Positions 1 to 10,719 of a DNA stretch of 64,000 bases are shown piece after piece. Positions within the stretch are counted from its first letter, which is position 1; every line of letters begins with the position of its first letter. Source of the DNA: Cycas panzhihuaensis (taxonomy: Eukaryota > Cycadophyta); assembly GCA_023213395.1 (NCBI GenBank), contig CM041465.1, forward strand, positions 150,295,741-150,359,740, written 5' to 3'. The notes below the pieces were generated by a model, which saw nothing but the letters and a program-made list of their open reading frames with translations, was not told the origin of the DNA and made no database searches. The translations under genes and the position numbers were made by a program.

Positions 1-779
1 ATGATGTTGAGTCTAGTTGCCTAAAAAGATTAGGATGTTCATCATATGGATGTTAAAAGCACATTCCTTAATGACTACATTGAAGAGGACATCTATATCT
101 AACAACCAAAAGGTTTTGAAGTTAGAGGGAAATAAAATAAAGTGTATAAACTGAAAAAAGCACTTTATGATTTAAAACAAACACCTAGAACATGGTACTC
201 TAAGATTGACAAATATTTTAAAGACCAAGGATTCAAAAGAACTTAATTAGATCTAAATCTATATATTAAAATTGAAGGAGAGTCCATATTAATTATGGGA
301 CTTTATGTTGATGACCTTGTCTATATAGGAAATGATTCCGGCCTCTCACAAAAACTCAAAGATGATATGTAAAAAGTTTGAAATGACTAACTTAGGTTTA
401 ATGCATTACTTCCTAAGATTAGAAGTTTGGTAGGATAATGATGGTATTTTTATCTCTCAAAGAAAATATACCTTAGACTTACTCTAAAAGTTTAAGATGG
501 GTGATTAGAAGGCTTTATCTACACTAGCTAAAGTTGGTATTAAACTATCCAAACTTGATGACTCTGCACTAGTAGATCCTATATTATATATTCAATTGAT
601 TAGCAATATGATATATTTGACATCTATACAACCTGATATCATGTATGTGGTTAGTATTGTATCAAGGTTCATGTAAGATCCTAAATCTTCTCATTAGCAA
701 GTAGCTAAGTGTATCCTACAGTATCTAAAGGATACAATAGACTATAGGCTACACTATAAATCTTCACCAAAATTTAGAT
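1..779 (+). pseudogene. Copia-1 (copy A) reverse transcriptase, partial and decayed
   Basis: This is the C-terminal half of a Ty1/Copia reverse transcriptase that starts before the window. Recognisable pieces in order are a DVKSTFLN block (about 45-75), a KKALYDLKQ block (about 150-180), the catalytic LYVDD box near 300-320, a MHYFL block near 400 and the start of the RNase H connection near 560-780. The frame is broken by stops, mostly TAG or TAA where Gln or Trp is expected. The element is cut at 784 by Copia-2 and resumes at 20098 with RNase H. It is closely related to Copia-3 by its motifs. Confidence 0.85.
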
Positions 780-784
780 TGATT
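780..784. repeat. Target-site duplication TGATT, left (Copia-2 in Copia-1)
   Basis: TGATT lies directly before the LTR start and again at 20093-20097 after the far LTR. The same five bases follow the corresponding LTR in copy B at 57748. Confidence 0.8.
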
Positions 785-974
785 TGTCAAAATACTAGAT
801 TAAAGATAGATGAAGAATACTTAAATTGATTGATTATTAAGAGCTCAAGTGAATAAATATAATTAGGGTTTGTAACTGACTTGTAACTAAGACACATCTA
901 AATGACATGTATCCTATTGGTTACATACATTAAACATTAACCTATAACATAGGATAAAACATTACATTCTAACA
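785..974 (-). repeat. LTR of Copia-2 A (3' LTR of the element)
   Basis: The 190-bp repeat matches 19903-20092 with scattered differences, mostly C/T or G/A. It begins TG and ends CA on the plus strand. The internal side carries the polypurine tract. Confidence 0.85.
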
Positions 975-988
975 CCCTCTCTTAATGT
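975..988 (-). other. Polypurine tract of Copia-2 A
   Basis: On the minus strand this reads CATTAAGAGAGGG directly before the LTR terminus TGTTAGAATG, the expected place and composition for plus-strand DNA priming. Confidence 0.7.
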
Positions 989-3324
989 TTTATCCTATTA
1001 ATCCTATTTTAAATCTAAGCATTTGGAATTTATCTTTTTCAAGTGGTTTGGTTAATATGTCATCCACCTATTCATCAATAGGACAATAGACAAGATCCAC
1101 TTCTTTATTCTAGACCTTTTCTCTAATAAAGTGATGTTGAACTTATATGTGTTTGGTTTTGGTATGAAATACTAGATTCTTGATGAGTGTGATGGTACTT
1201 TAATTATTGCAATGAAGTATAGTTTCTTTCTTTTGAGGCTCTATTAAATCATTCAAAACTTGTATAAGCCATACTACTTCAGTGGTTGCATTGACACCTA
1301 ATTTGTACTCAAGTTCTATGGATGATAATACTATAGTGGCTTGTTTTTAACTGTTCCATGATATTGGTGAAGATTCTAGGAAGAAATAATGCCCGTTGGT
1401 TGATTTTATTTATTCTTTGTCACCTGCCCAGTCTGAATCACAAAATCCTGTTGACTAAAGAGATTTTTACTTTGGAAAAATTAATTTTAACCCTATTTTA
1501 CATTTTAGATACCTCAAGACCCTTTTTGTAGTATTCCAGTGTTTTATTCTTAGGTCATGTATGTATCTTAAAATCAGACCTATAGCATATGAGATGTCTA
1601 GTCTAGTTGTTGTGAGGTAGATGAGGCTACCAATGAGTTGCCTATACAGAGTGGCATTCACACATGGTTTCTTTTCATCTAGAATTAGGTTACAGTTCAC
1701 TTCTATGGGAGTAGAGCATGAATTGCATTCTTCCATTTAAATTTTAGTTAGCAAGTCTTTAATGTACTTGCTTTGGCATAAAGAGATTGAATTACTTTGA
1801 TGATCAACTTGGATTCCTAAATAGTAGTTAAGAAGCCCCAAGTTAGTCATCTCAAATTTGCCTTCCAGTTGACTCTTTATGTCAGATATTGATTCTTCAT
1901 CATCACCAATGAGAATCATATCATCAATATATATCACTATTATAGTGATTACACCATCCCTATTTTTTATATATAGACGTAAGTCTGTGTTGCTTCTCTA
2001 GAAGCCATTATTGCAGAGATGATTATCAAGCTTCACATACCATACACAGGGAGTCTATTTTAGTCCATACAATGCCTTTTTTAACTTGTAAACTAGGTGC
2101 TCTTATCCTTCTTTGACATATCCCTTAGGTTGAGACATGTAAACCTCCTCTTCTAATTCACCATTTAAGAAGGCACTTTTCATATCCAACTGGTATATCT
2201 TCTAATTTTTTTATGTTGCCAGAGCTAAAACCATTCTTACTGTATTTAGTTTAGGCACTGGAGAAAATGTTTCTTCATAATCTATACTTATTATTTAGGT
2301 ATAACCTTTTACAACTAACCTGGCTTTATATTTTTCTATTTTTCCATCCATTCACTTTTTGTAGACCCATTTATAATTTACAACTGATTTATTGGATGGA
2401 AACGTAACCAATTTCCAAGTCTAGTTTTTAATTATGGAATCTAGCTCAACATTCATGGCTTTCCTCCATTCAACATGTTCCTTTACTTTAGTGAATGATT
2501 CTGATTCTATATGACTGAATAGGGATTTTGGATTTTGGCTCCTTGTTTGTGGGAAAGAATTTCACTTTTTCCTACCTCTATATTTTTGAGGTGCCATTTA
2601 GGAACCCTCTTTTCCTTTTTGCCTTCTTCAGTCCTTAACTCTTTTAGAGAGACTTCTTCTTCTTAAGGAGTAAAGTCTAAACGAGAACCTTAAGGTGAAA
2701 TAGACTCTTTTGAAATTTCTTTTGTAGTTATACCTGACTCTTCTTTTGTAGGAGTATTTAGATAGGCTATCTAAGGTGTTTTCTCTATCATTGGAATTTG
2801 GCTTATACTTTCTTCCTTATCTTCTTCATTAAAAATATCATCTTGGCTTATATACATTTTGTTTATTTTGGGATTTATGCACTTGTAGGCCTTAGAGTTT
2901 TTGCTATATCCTACCATAATGCATTCCAGACTTTTTGACTCTAGCTTTGTTCATTTTTTGTCTGGTATATGGAGAAAGACTTGGCTTCCAAATACCTTGA
3001 GCTAACTTATGTCCAGTTTCCTTCTAATCTAGGCTTTCTCTGGAGTAAGATGGTCTACTGCTTTGGTTAGGCTCCTATTTAGTAAGTAGCAAGTTATGCG
3101 ACTTGCTTCAACCCAATATGTTTTTGGAATGTTCTTTCCAAGCAACATGCAACATGCCATCTCCATGATAACTCTATTTTTTCTTTTCGCTACTCCATTG
3201 GATTAGGTTGTGTATGGAGTTATGAACTACCTTTGTATCCCTTTAACTTTGCAGTATTCCAAAAATTCTTTAGAAATGCATTTATCTCCTCTATCAGACC
3301 TTACACATTTTATTTTAGAATTAA
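989..3324 (-). pseudogene. Copia-2 A pol: integrase C-part, reverse transcriptase, RNase H
   Basis: Read from high to low coordinates, the translation gives an integrase core fragment with an RSDRGD block (near 3290), and a MACCMLL block with the E region (near 3150). Next come a variable linker, a reverse transcriptase starting near 2420 (WKLVTFPS, YKWVYKK), [20 protein letters not shown] near 2150-2200, the catalytic IYIDDMILIG box near 1925, YYLGIQVD near 1820, and an RNase H with STPIEV and WAGDKE-type blocks down to about 1010. Several TAG and TAA stops and frame changes break it. The part before 3324 continues at 17413. Confidence 0.85.
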
Positions 3325-3674
3325 TGTTGGGATAACCCCCAATATGTCTAAGGAGTTGTGTGCCTAGGGCCCCTCAAAGCCACCTTTGAGGCCTCCTAGG
3401 GCACCTAGAGCCAAACATTGACCACCTAAAGCCACCATAAGCTGATGCAACATTCTTAAGGTATGTGATTTATTTATTAAATGTAATTTTTAATATTATT
3501 TTGAATTATTTTGGCTAGCGTGCAGGTCAAGTTGAGGTGCTTGCCACCTCCCCAAATTTCTATATATGGGATGGGAATACCTCCCTAGTGTTTTTTAAGA
3601 CCACCATTGTTTGGAAATCATATGTTAACTTAAGATGCAGTCATCATACTCTTTCTCTACTCCTATGTAACCCA
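3325..3674 (+). repeat. 5' LTR of Copia-3 A
   Basis: About 350 bp, starting TGTTGGGATAACC and ending near ACCCA, followed by the primer site. It matches 17065-17412, 42138-42488 and 54850-55199. It shares single-base states (GGTCA, GTGATT) with the 5' LTR of copy B rather than with its own 3' LTR. Confidence 0.85.
3561..3567 (+). promoter_or_regulatory. Candidate TATA box in Copia-3 LTR
   Basis: TATATAT lies about two thirds into the LTR. The same position has TATATAT in the LTRs at 17300 and 42374 and TATATGT in the LTR of 54850. Placement suits an LTR core promoter; it is inferred from sequence only. Confidence 0.4.
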
Positions 3675-3678
3675 TATT

Positions 3679-3690
3679 TGGGACTAGAGC
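3679..3690 (+). other. Decayed primer-binding site of Copia-3 A
   Basis: TGGGACTAGAGC matches the plant initiator-Met-tRNA site TGGTATCAGAGC at 9 of 12 positions, four bases after the LTR end. Confidence 0.65.
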
Positions 3691-5033
3691 AACCTAGTTG
3701 GGAGTTGGTGTGTAATTATGTGACTTCACAGCTCATTTCTATTTATATTGGTATGTGAATAATATTATGCTTTATATTAAGGTTTAACTTTAGAAAATTA
3801 ACATTTATTATTTGACTTTTTTTCATTTATATATTTGTATATTTATACCCATGTGGCTCCATTATTTTTTATCGATTCCAACTTCCCTATCTTCAAACAA
3901 AACTGCCCTATATGACTACTCATTACAATTAGAATTAAATTTTCTAGCATGTGGTAAAACCATTCATGATTTAGCTGCTTATTCTGAGAAAAATCTCTTT
4001 GAGTCTTAGTTCTCAATTTTGAGCTTGATTCACTCCTCTGCTTTGTTCTTAGTCCACAAAGCTCCATTTAGCTTAAAATTTTACTTACGACTAGCTATCC
4101 TAACATTATTGAAGTTAAGGTGTTGTATCAAGCCTAACTACTCATTAATTAGTAATTTTAAAAGTTTTTCTTCAAGATTCTTTTGAAATAAATTAGATTT
4201 AAATGTCTTTTATCTATAAGTGAACTCTTTGTATACCTTTTATAAGATTATAATTTGGTTTTATAACATTTTTGTCTTATAGTACCCTTTCAGGCCCATA
4301 AAGGGGTCCCTATACTTACTCATTAAAATCTTGAGCTACAGAAGTCAGATTTTCAAACAGTTAGATTCATTGAAAAGCTAATTTGATATTCTTCAATTCA
4401 AGATAGATTTCATTTAATTTTAAGATCATTTAGTAGTGCTTTGAGACAACATATTTCTAGCTCCTTATTCAATCCTTCTCAATATCACTTTACAACTTTT
4501 CATACATTATATGATCTCAAAAGGTTACAGCTGATTTATTGTTTGATAATAGCTTATTCTTGAAGTTTTTATCATCTTTTGCTTGTATTTTCAAGTTTCT
4601 TTTTGCAGCAAATAGCTATGTCTTCAAGACCTCAGGCTAAGAGCAACCATTCAACTAAACATGTACTTCTTTATATTCTTGTTGTTTATTTTCTATAAGA
4701 AACATATTTTGCTTCAATCATTTCTATTATTAAAGGTAAATTTACACTTTAATTCTTATTTTTATTATTTTTAAAGAAATAACTACTCTTTTCTACATTG
4801 AAAAAGGTCATTTCTATTTGCCTAAACTACTCTTTATTTTTTAAAATTCAAGCTTAGATTTTAAAAAAAAATCGTATTGATCTTCTATATTTTCTTTATT
4901 ATTAAGGCAATTTTATTTTTGTATGCTTAAATACCTTATTTAATTTTTATGAAAGATTCTACCTAGTTTACTCATAAACCTGTAAAGGAGCTTCTTATTA
5001 TTTATTCATCTTATTTCAAAGAATATTTGTAAT
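3691..5033 (+). other. Copia-3 A leader, first part (non-coding)
   Basis: AT-rich untranslated leader between the primer site and gag, cut by Gypsy-A and continued at 11779-12854. It aligns along its whole length with 42505-43850 in copy B. Small frames here (for example 3812-4009) lack any family motif and are not conserved as frames. No gene seen. Confidence 0.7.
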
Positions 5034-5038
5034 CATCT
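5034..5038. repeat. Target-site duplication CATCT, left (Gypsy-A)
   Basis: CATCT precedes the element and recurs at 11774-11778. Copy B has the unoccupied site, with a single CATCT, near 43845. Confidence 0.85.
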
Positions 5039-6092
5039 TGATCCCAAAAGAGCTTAGTTGGTGAAGAAATCAATTATCAACCTTTCCTCCTTGAGATCCT
5101 GGGAGTTAGTGTAGAAAACTCAATAACATCAAAACAACAATGAGCCCATGAAAGGAAAATTCTACACCAAATTAATTATTCTTGACATTGATCCAAAAGT
5201 ATGAGGAGTAATACTTTTATTAAACCATGAAAATCTCCATTTAATGGTGGAGAAATCAACTAGCAAAAGAATGGTAAAATTACAAGGAATAAATGTTACA
5301 ATTATACCATAAGGGGGACTCAAACCCTCCAAATGCTTCTCCAAGGATGCTTCCCAAGTAAAGTCTCCAAGAACCACCTCTGTAACCTATAGAAGGGCTC
5401 AATTTATAGAAAGAAACCTGAATTGCATGTTTAACAAGTGGCAATCATGCAAGTATAACCACTAACCACCAGAATGCATGTTGTCCAAGTGGCCTTCATA
5501 CAATTCTTAAAATGTTACAGCTTGTAACAGATCTTAACATACTCCAATTTGGCTCAAATTTGGTACATGTCTAGGAACGCATGTCCCCTCTGCTTCCTCA
5601 AATTTTTAGCTCATTTAGATGTCATTTGACTGCATTTTTATTCATTTAATAATAATATGTATTTGTTGTTTTTCTGCTGTCCAAGTGGCCTTCATGTAAT
5701 TCTTAAAACTTGTGGCTTGTAACTGACCTTAACGGACTCCAATTCAGCTCAAATTTGGTACACATATAGAAACAATGTCTCCTCCTCTTCCTCAAAATTT
5801 TAGCTCATTTGGATGTCATTTGGCCATGTTTCTATGCATATAATTATAATATATATTTTTTGTTTTTTTCTACTAGCTGTGGGATTAATTTTTTATGCAA
5901 AGACAAGGCTTGAACTCTAATCAAATGATATTTTCTAAACCCCACCTTTTGTACACATCTAGTGGGATGTGTCTTATCTCTTTAAACAAAATTTTATAGA
6001 ATTTTGATACCATTTGGCCATATCTCTTTTAGTTATGCCAATGCCTAGCATTTTCCGCATCCTGTAAACATATGGTAGATCCTCCTGGATCA
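5039..6092 (-). repeat. 3' LTR of Gypsy-A
   Basis: 1054 bp, matching 10720-11773 base for base in length. It holds two internal related segments (around 5470-5660 and 5680-5850) that both run from a CCAAGTGGCCTTCATac-type start, so part of the LTR is internally duplicated. Confidence 0.9.
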
Positions 6093-6110
6093 TGGCTCCC
6101 CCTTCCTTGG
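6093..6110 (-). other. Polypurine tract of Gypsy-A
   Basis: Minus strand reads CCAAGGAAGGGGGAGCCA immediately before the LTR start TGATCC. Confidence 0.75.
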
Positions 6111-7590
6111 AAAATAGCCAACTCTGTTTGGCTTAGAATTGGAGATGGGGAAGTGTTGTTCTCCTTTTGCCTACTAAACCACTTGGCCTTACTAGGCAAT
6201 TGCCTGCTACTCCAATCTGAAGATTCATGTGTCTTATGTCTTGTTTTGGTAGATTTTCTCTCCAAGATACAATCTTCCTTGAGAGGCTCCTCACTTTCCA
6301 AATACAAATCATCAACTGAAGGTAAAGTGAACTGGTCCTGTTCCTCATCTAGCATGGAGGGCTTAAAGAGTTTTAAGTATTCAGCATTTACTACTGAATA
6401 TATTTACATATAAGGTGGAAGATCAAGTTGGAAAGCATTGCCACCTACTTTTCTCAAAATCTTGAATGGTCCATACTTTATAGGTTTGAGTTTCTTACCT
6501 TCTCCTTTTAACCTCTCCTTGCTCAAGTATAACCATACTAAATCTCCTTCTTGGAAAGTACACTCTTTCCTATGCTTGTCATGTCTTTCCTTGTACTTTT
6601 GTTGAGTCCTTAGAAGTTGATCATGTACTTCTTTGTGGACTCTCTGGATCTTCTCCAAGTATCTTAAAGCCTTGTCATGCTCCTCCTTCTCTTTGATGGA
6701 TCCTTCCTTAGCTTGCATGGAAAACTCTAAGTCAAATGGACTTTGAGGTAAGTATCCCAAACAAACTTCAAAAGGTGCTTTAGAGTGTGATGCATGCATT
6801 ACTATATTAAAAGCAAATTGTAGAAAAACCAATGATTCATCCCAAGTCTTTGGATGCTTGGAATTGTATCCCCTCAATAGATGTACCAAAGTTCTATTTA
6901 CTACTTGCTTGTCCATCCTGTTTGAGGATGGAAACTTGTACTCCTCTTCAATTTGGTATCCATCATCTCCCATAGTGACTTCCAAAATGATGAAAGGAAT
7001 CGAGTGTCCCGATCTGAAATGATGGAAGAAGGCAAGCCAAAATTCTTCCATACATGCTCGAAGAATAACTCAGCCACTCCTGTACCTGTGATTGTCTTCT
7101 TACAAGGTATTAGACATATCATTTTACTAAACCTATCTACAACAACAAAATGATAATCATGTCCCTTCCTAGTCATGGGAAGTCCCCCTAAAAAATCAAT
7201 GGAGATACTTTCCCAAGGCCTAGTGGGAATAGATAGTGGTGTATACAATCCTAATTTTCTAGAAGAAGGCTTAGAAGTATTACACATTACACATCCTTTT
7301 ATATATTTTTTTACATCATTTTGCATTTTTGGCCATACAACATATCTTCTCAAGTTTGCTAAAGTCTTCTCTATACCAAAGTGACTAGCTACTTTAGAAG
7401 TATGGGCTTCTCTAAGCCACTTGATCTTGTCTCCTTTTGATGGAACATAGAGTTGCTCCCCTTTGAAAAGTAGACCATCCTTCCAAGCAAGCTGGGAAGG
7501 TCTTCCTTTCACTAGGTTCTCTAACTCTTCCTTCAAAGCTTCATCTTCATGGTACAAGTCTTTGTACTCTTCATGATGCATTGGTTCCAC
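6111..7590 (-). pseudogene. Gypsy-A integrase and C-terminal tail
   Basis: The integrase joins element DNA to the host chromosome. From high to low coordinates one sees an HHCC zinc region (HTSKVASHFG, then CVMC, near 7280-7400), the first catalytic Asp in SIDFLGGLP (near 7190), the second in IISDRDTRF (near 6990) and FHPQT (near 6930). A one-base insertion and a two-base deletion next to FHPQT remove the expected catalytic Glu codon and shift the frame. The partner frame resumes with VVNRTLVHLL and runs through a GDLVWL block (about 6530) to a charged tail. One stop lies near 6405. No clear chromodomain is visible. The open frame continues past the polypurine tract into the LTR, so the natural end is lost. 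Confidence 0.88.
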
Positions 7591-7597
7591 CGCAAAC

Positions 7598-8131
7598 TCA
7601 TAAGAGAACTATAAACAAAAGTAGAAGAAGAAGTGGAACAAGGTGGTCTAGATAACATATCGACAATTTTGTTATTAGATCCCTTTTATACTTAATTACA
7701 ATATTGAATTGTTGTAAATAACTCATCCACTTCATGTGTCTTGCTTGTTGTAATTTACTTTGAGTTTGTAAAAATTGAAGAGGCTTATGATCGGTATGAA
7801 CAACAACCTCTTTTCCGAGCAAGTATGACCTCCAATGCTTGCATGCTTGATGAAGTGCGAACATTTCTCGATCATATGTTGGGTAGTTCTTCACTTGAGG
7901 GGTGAAGACTTCTGAATGGTACACAATAGGTTTCCCATCTTGAATAAGGACAGCTCCCATCGCATTTCCACTTGCATCAGCTTCTACATCAAAAGGCCTT
8001 TGCAAATTTGGCATTGCCAAAGCCGGTGCTTCACAAATTTTCTTCTTTAAAAGAAGAAAGGCTTCTTCCTCCTTGGGACCCCAAGTAAACTTTCTACTAG
8101 ATTTTGTCAATCCATGTAGAGGTCTTTGCAA
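7598..8131 (-). pseudogene. Gypsy-A RNase H
   Basis: A 177-codon open frame with the Ty3/Gypsy RNase H order: FTWGPKEEEAF, FDVEADASG (first catalytic Asp), GAVLIQDGKP, YDREMFAL, LLGKEVVVHTDHKPL and QARHMKWMSYLQQF. The normal end of this domain, with an ADALSR-type motif, is replaced by LITKLSICYL and a Leu-rich run, pointing to a frameshift near 7680. It is in a different frame from the upstream reverse transcriptase. Confidence 0.88.
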
Positions 8132-9284
8132 CCTGTGAGAAATGAAGAATGAACTTTCTCAAGTATTGACAAGCTCCTAAAAAACTTCTCACCTCTGTGA
8201 TGTTTGTTGGCCTAGGCCATTTGAGGATGGCTTGAGTCTTGAGTGGATCAATGCTCAACTTTCCTCCTCCAACCACAAAGCCTAAGAAGATCAAGTTCTC
8301 CTTGCCAAATTCACACTTCTTCACATTAAGCTTCAAATGATGCTTAGCCATAGTCTTTAAAACTTCTCCTATGTGCTGCAAATGTTCCTCCCATGTGTTG
8401 CTGAAAATCAAAATGTCATCAAGATAGACAACAACAAAATTATCCAAGTAAGGCCTTAATATTTCATTCATTAGCCTCATGAATGTTGCAGGAGCATTAC
8501 ACAATCCGAAAGGCATAACCATCCATTCAAAGAGTCCTTGCTTTGTTTTGAAGGTCTTCCATGTGTCCTCCTCCTTGACCCTAACTTGGTGATAACCACT
8601 TTTAAATCCAATTTAGTGAAATAACAAGCATCTTTGAATTTGATCAAGCAAATCATCTATACGAGGCAAAGGGTAGCGATTTTTAATTGTAATTTTATTC
8701 AAAGCACGAAAATCTATACACATTCTCCATCCTCCATCCTTCTTAGGCACCAAGACAATTGGTGACCCACAAGGTGAACATGAAGGTCTTATGACCCCTT
8801 GATCAAGTAATTCCTCAACTTGCCTCTTTATCTCATTATTTTCTACAATGGAGTGCCTATACAAAGCAACATTAGGTAATGGTGCATCTCCTACAAGAGT
8901 GATTTCATGCTCTATCTTTCTCTTTGGTGGAAGCCCATCAACATGTTGAAATAGAATATCATACCTTGTCTTTAACTCCTCAATTTGTTGCATTTGTTTA
9001 GGTGATATAAGAAGAGTGTGAGTAGAAGGACCTTCTTCATCTCTTGGCTCTTCTTTTCTCCTTACCATTAAGATGACAAATTTACCACATGCATTGATCA
9101 TCCTTTTTGCTTGAGTAGCTGAAATTAATGCTATTTTATCCAAGTGCTTCTTTGTGGCCTTTATGATGAAGCCCTTGTTATCCTTCATCAATCGATACTT
9201 TCTCTCCCTTCGATAGAAGAGTGCATCTCGATCCCACAAGTAGGGACTTCCAAGCACAACATGGCATACATCCAGTGGCACCAC
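8132..9284 (-). pseudogene. Gypsy-A reverse transcriptase
   Basis: Copies element RNA into DNA. Motifs in order: a [10 protein letters not shown] block, [47 protein letters not shown], then VMPFGLCNAPATF, the catalytic VVVYLDDILIFS (near 8425), GKENLIFLGFVV and SIDPLKTQAIL. Around 8600-8640 the sequence is out of frame for about ten codons, with a TAA, and then returns to the original frame. A one-base gain and a one-base loss therefore compensate each other. Upstream and downstream parts share one frame. Confidence 0.9.
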
Positions 9285-9773
9285 ATCACATATTACCTCA
9301 TCAACAAAATCATTAGTGATGGAAAATTTAAGTATACATTACTTTGATATTTGCATTTCCACATCTTTATGGATCCAACCAAGAGGATATGGGTGAGGGT
9401 GAGGAGTAGTTACCAAACCAATGCTCTTTACCAAACTTTCTGAGATCAAATTCTTTTGGCTTCCTGGATCTATAATGACACCAATCATACTATTTCCCAC
9501 TTGAAGCTTCAAGTGAAATAGTTCCTCCCTTGTAGCATCATCTTCATAATTTGTAAGTAGAGTGACCTTTTCTTTTTCTCCTTCACTTTGAATCTCCACC
9601 TCAGAAAGTAGTGCTTTCCCTTTTTCCTTCTTTCTTAATTCCATATCCTTGATATGCTTCGGCTTTAGTTCTGGATGCAACTTCCAACACTTTGCTGTAA
9701 TATGACCACTAATATCACAATGCTCACAATAGTTAGAACTTTTAACAAAATTAGTTCTTCTCTTCTTTCCTTC
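9285..9773 (-). pseudogene. Gypsy-A gag zinc knuckle and aspartic protease
   Basis: Directly after the gag stop and in the same frame there is a perfect CX2CX4HX4C knuckle, reading CEHCDISGHITAKC (about 9682-9723). It is followed by a basic linker and a retropepsin-like segment with VIIDPGSQKNLIS (about 9465-9480). The catalytic triplet is Asp-Pro-Gly rather than the usual Asp-Ser/Thr-Gly; whether that is a lineage variant or a lesion cannot be told here. One TAA near 9337 breaks the link to reverse transcriptase, again in the same frame. Confidence 0.82.
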
Positions 9774-10676
9774 TTACCTTTTTGATGAGTGCCGTTTAGG
9801 ATTCTTTTCATACTTATTAGAAGTAAAAGTAGAATCTTTAGACATGAATGTAGATTTCTTGCTTTTACTTTCTATTGCCATAGCCATCCTACTTGCTTCT
9901 CCAATGGATTGAACCTTAAAAAGCCTTAGTTCCTTCCTTATGTATTCATGTAATCCTCCAATGAATTTCATAAGAGTGACATGTTCATCCATATTAATAC
10001 CAAGTAGCATGCCATGCCTAAAAAATAAAGAAGTATAGTCTTGGACACTTACACCTCTCCCTTGGTATAAATATTGCCAAGTGACCCATTGGTCTTCCTC
10101 ATGACCTATGGGGTAGAATTGCTTCTTTATTATTTTCTTAAAATCCCTCCATGAAAAAGAAGATACATCATGAGTCTTTAAATATGCATTCCACCATGTC
10201 AATGCATGTTTACACAACTTGAGCCTAGCAAATGAAAGATTTTGAGCATTACTATAAGCATAGATTGTGAAGTAGGTTTCAAGTTGATCCAACCAATGGT
10301 CCAACTTTTCAGCATTTACCTCTCCATCATAAGTTGGAATATCCAATTTTGCCTCCACCTTGAAGGGTTGATGAGATGAAGTACCCTTGCTTTCTTCAAA
10401 AGAGTGCTTTAAGGTCTCCTCCTCTTCCTTTTCATGGTCGTGGTCATATGTGGATCCTCCTTCAAATTCCTTCTCTTTGCCTTTTCCTTTGACTAGAGGT
10501 AGAAGGTGGGTCATCATTTGCATCAAGGCTTCGACGTTCTTCTCAAGCTTTTCAAATCTAATTTCTCCATCTTCTTTTTCAGCCATGGTGCTTGGATTCT
10601 TTCTTTGTCTTCTTGGTGATTGCAACACAAGAAAGTCTTCACCTTTCTCTTTGTATCCTTTCCTTGTTTGTACCAT
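9774..10676 (-). pseudogene. Gypsy-A gag (capsid), open 300 codons
   Basis: The Gag protein would form the cytoplasmic particle. The frame starts at an ATG 38 bases inside the primer-site end and has a charged N-terminus, a predicted coiled segment (residues about 35-65), an Asp/Glu-rich stretch, and the retrotransposon gag core from residue about 105 to 250 with LDIPTYDG, HWLDQLETYF, LTWWNAYL, FKKIIKKQFYP and VQDYTSLF. A TAA at 9774-9776 ends it in frame with the zinc knuckle, so gag and pol were most likely one frame. Labelled pseudogene because the rest of the polyprotein is broken. Confidence 0.88.
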
Positions 10677-10697
10677 TCAAGTCCCTACAACAAAGAT

Positions 10698-10714
10698 CAG
10701 AGGCACTGATACCA
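10698..10714 (-). other. Primer-binding site of Gypsy-A
   Basis: Minus strand reads TGGTATCAGTGCCTCTG five bases inside the 5' LTR. The first nine bases fit the initiator-Met tRNA end; the following bases differ. Confidence 0.65.
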
Positions 10715-10719
10715 AAATA

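Noticed and set aside
6072-6413. Plus-strand open frame of 113 codons
   Set aside because: It is the antisense of the integrase tail and LTR of Gypsy-A.
9774-9776. In-frame stop between gag and pol of Gypsy-A as programmed readthrough
   Set aside because: Similar single TAA codons occur at other places of the same frame (about 9337 and 6405), and readthrough normally needs a specific context I cannot see; decay is simpler.
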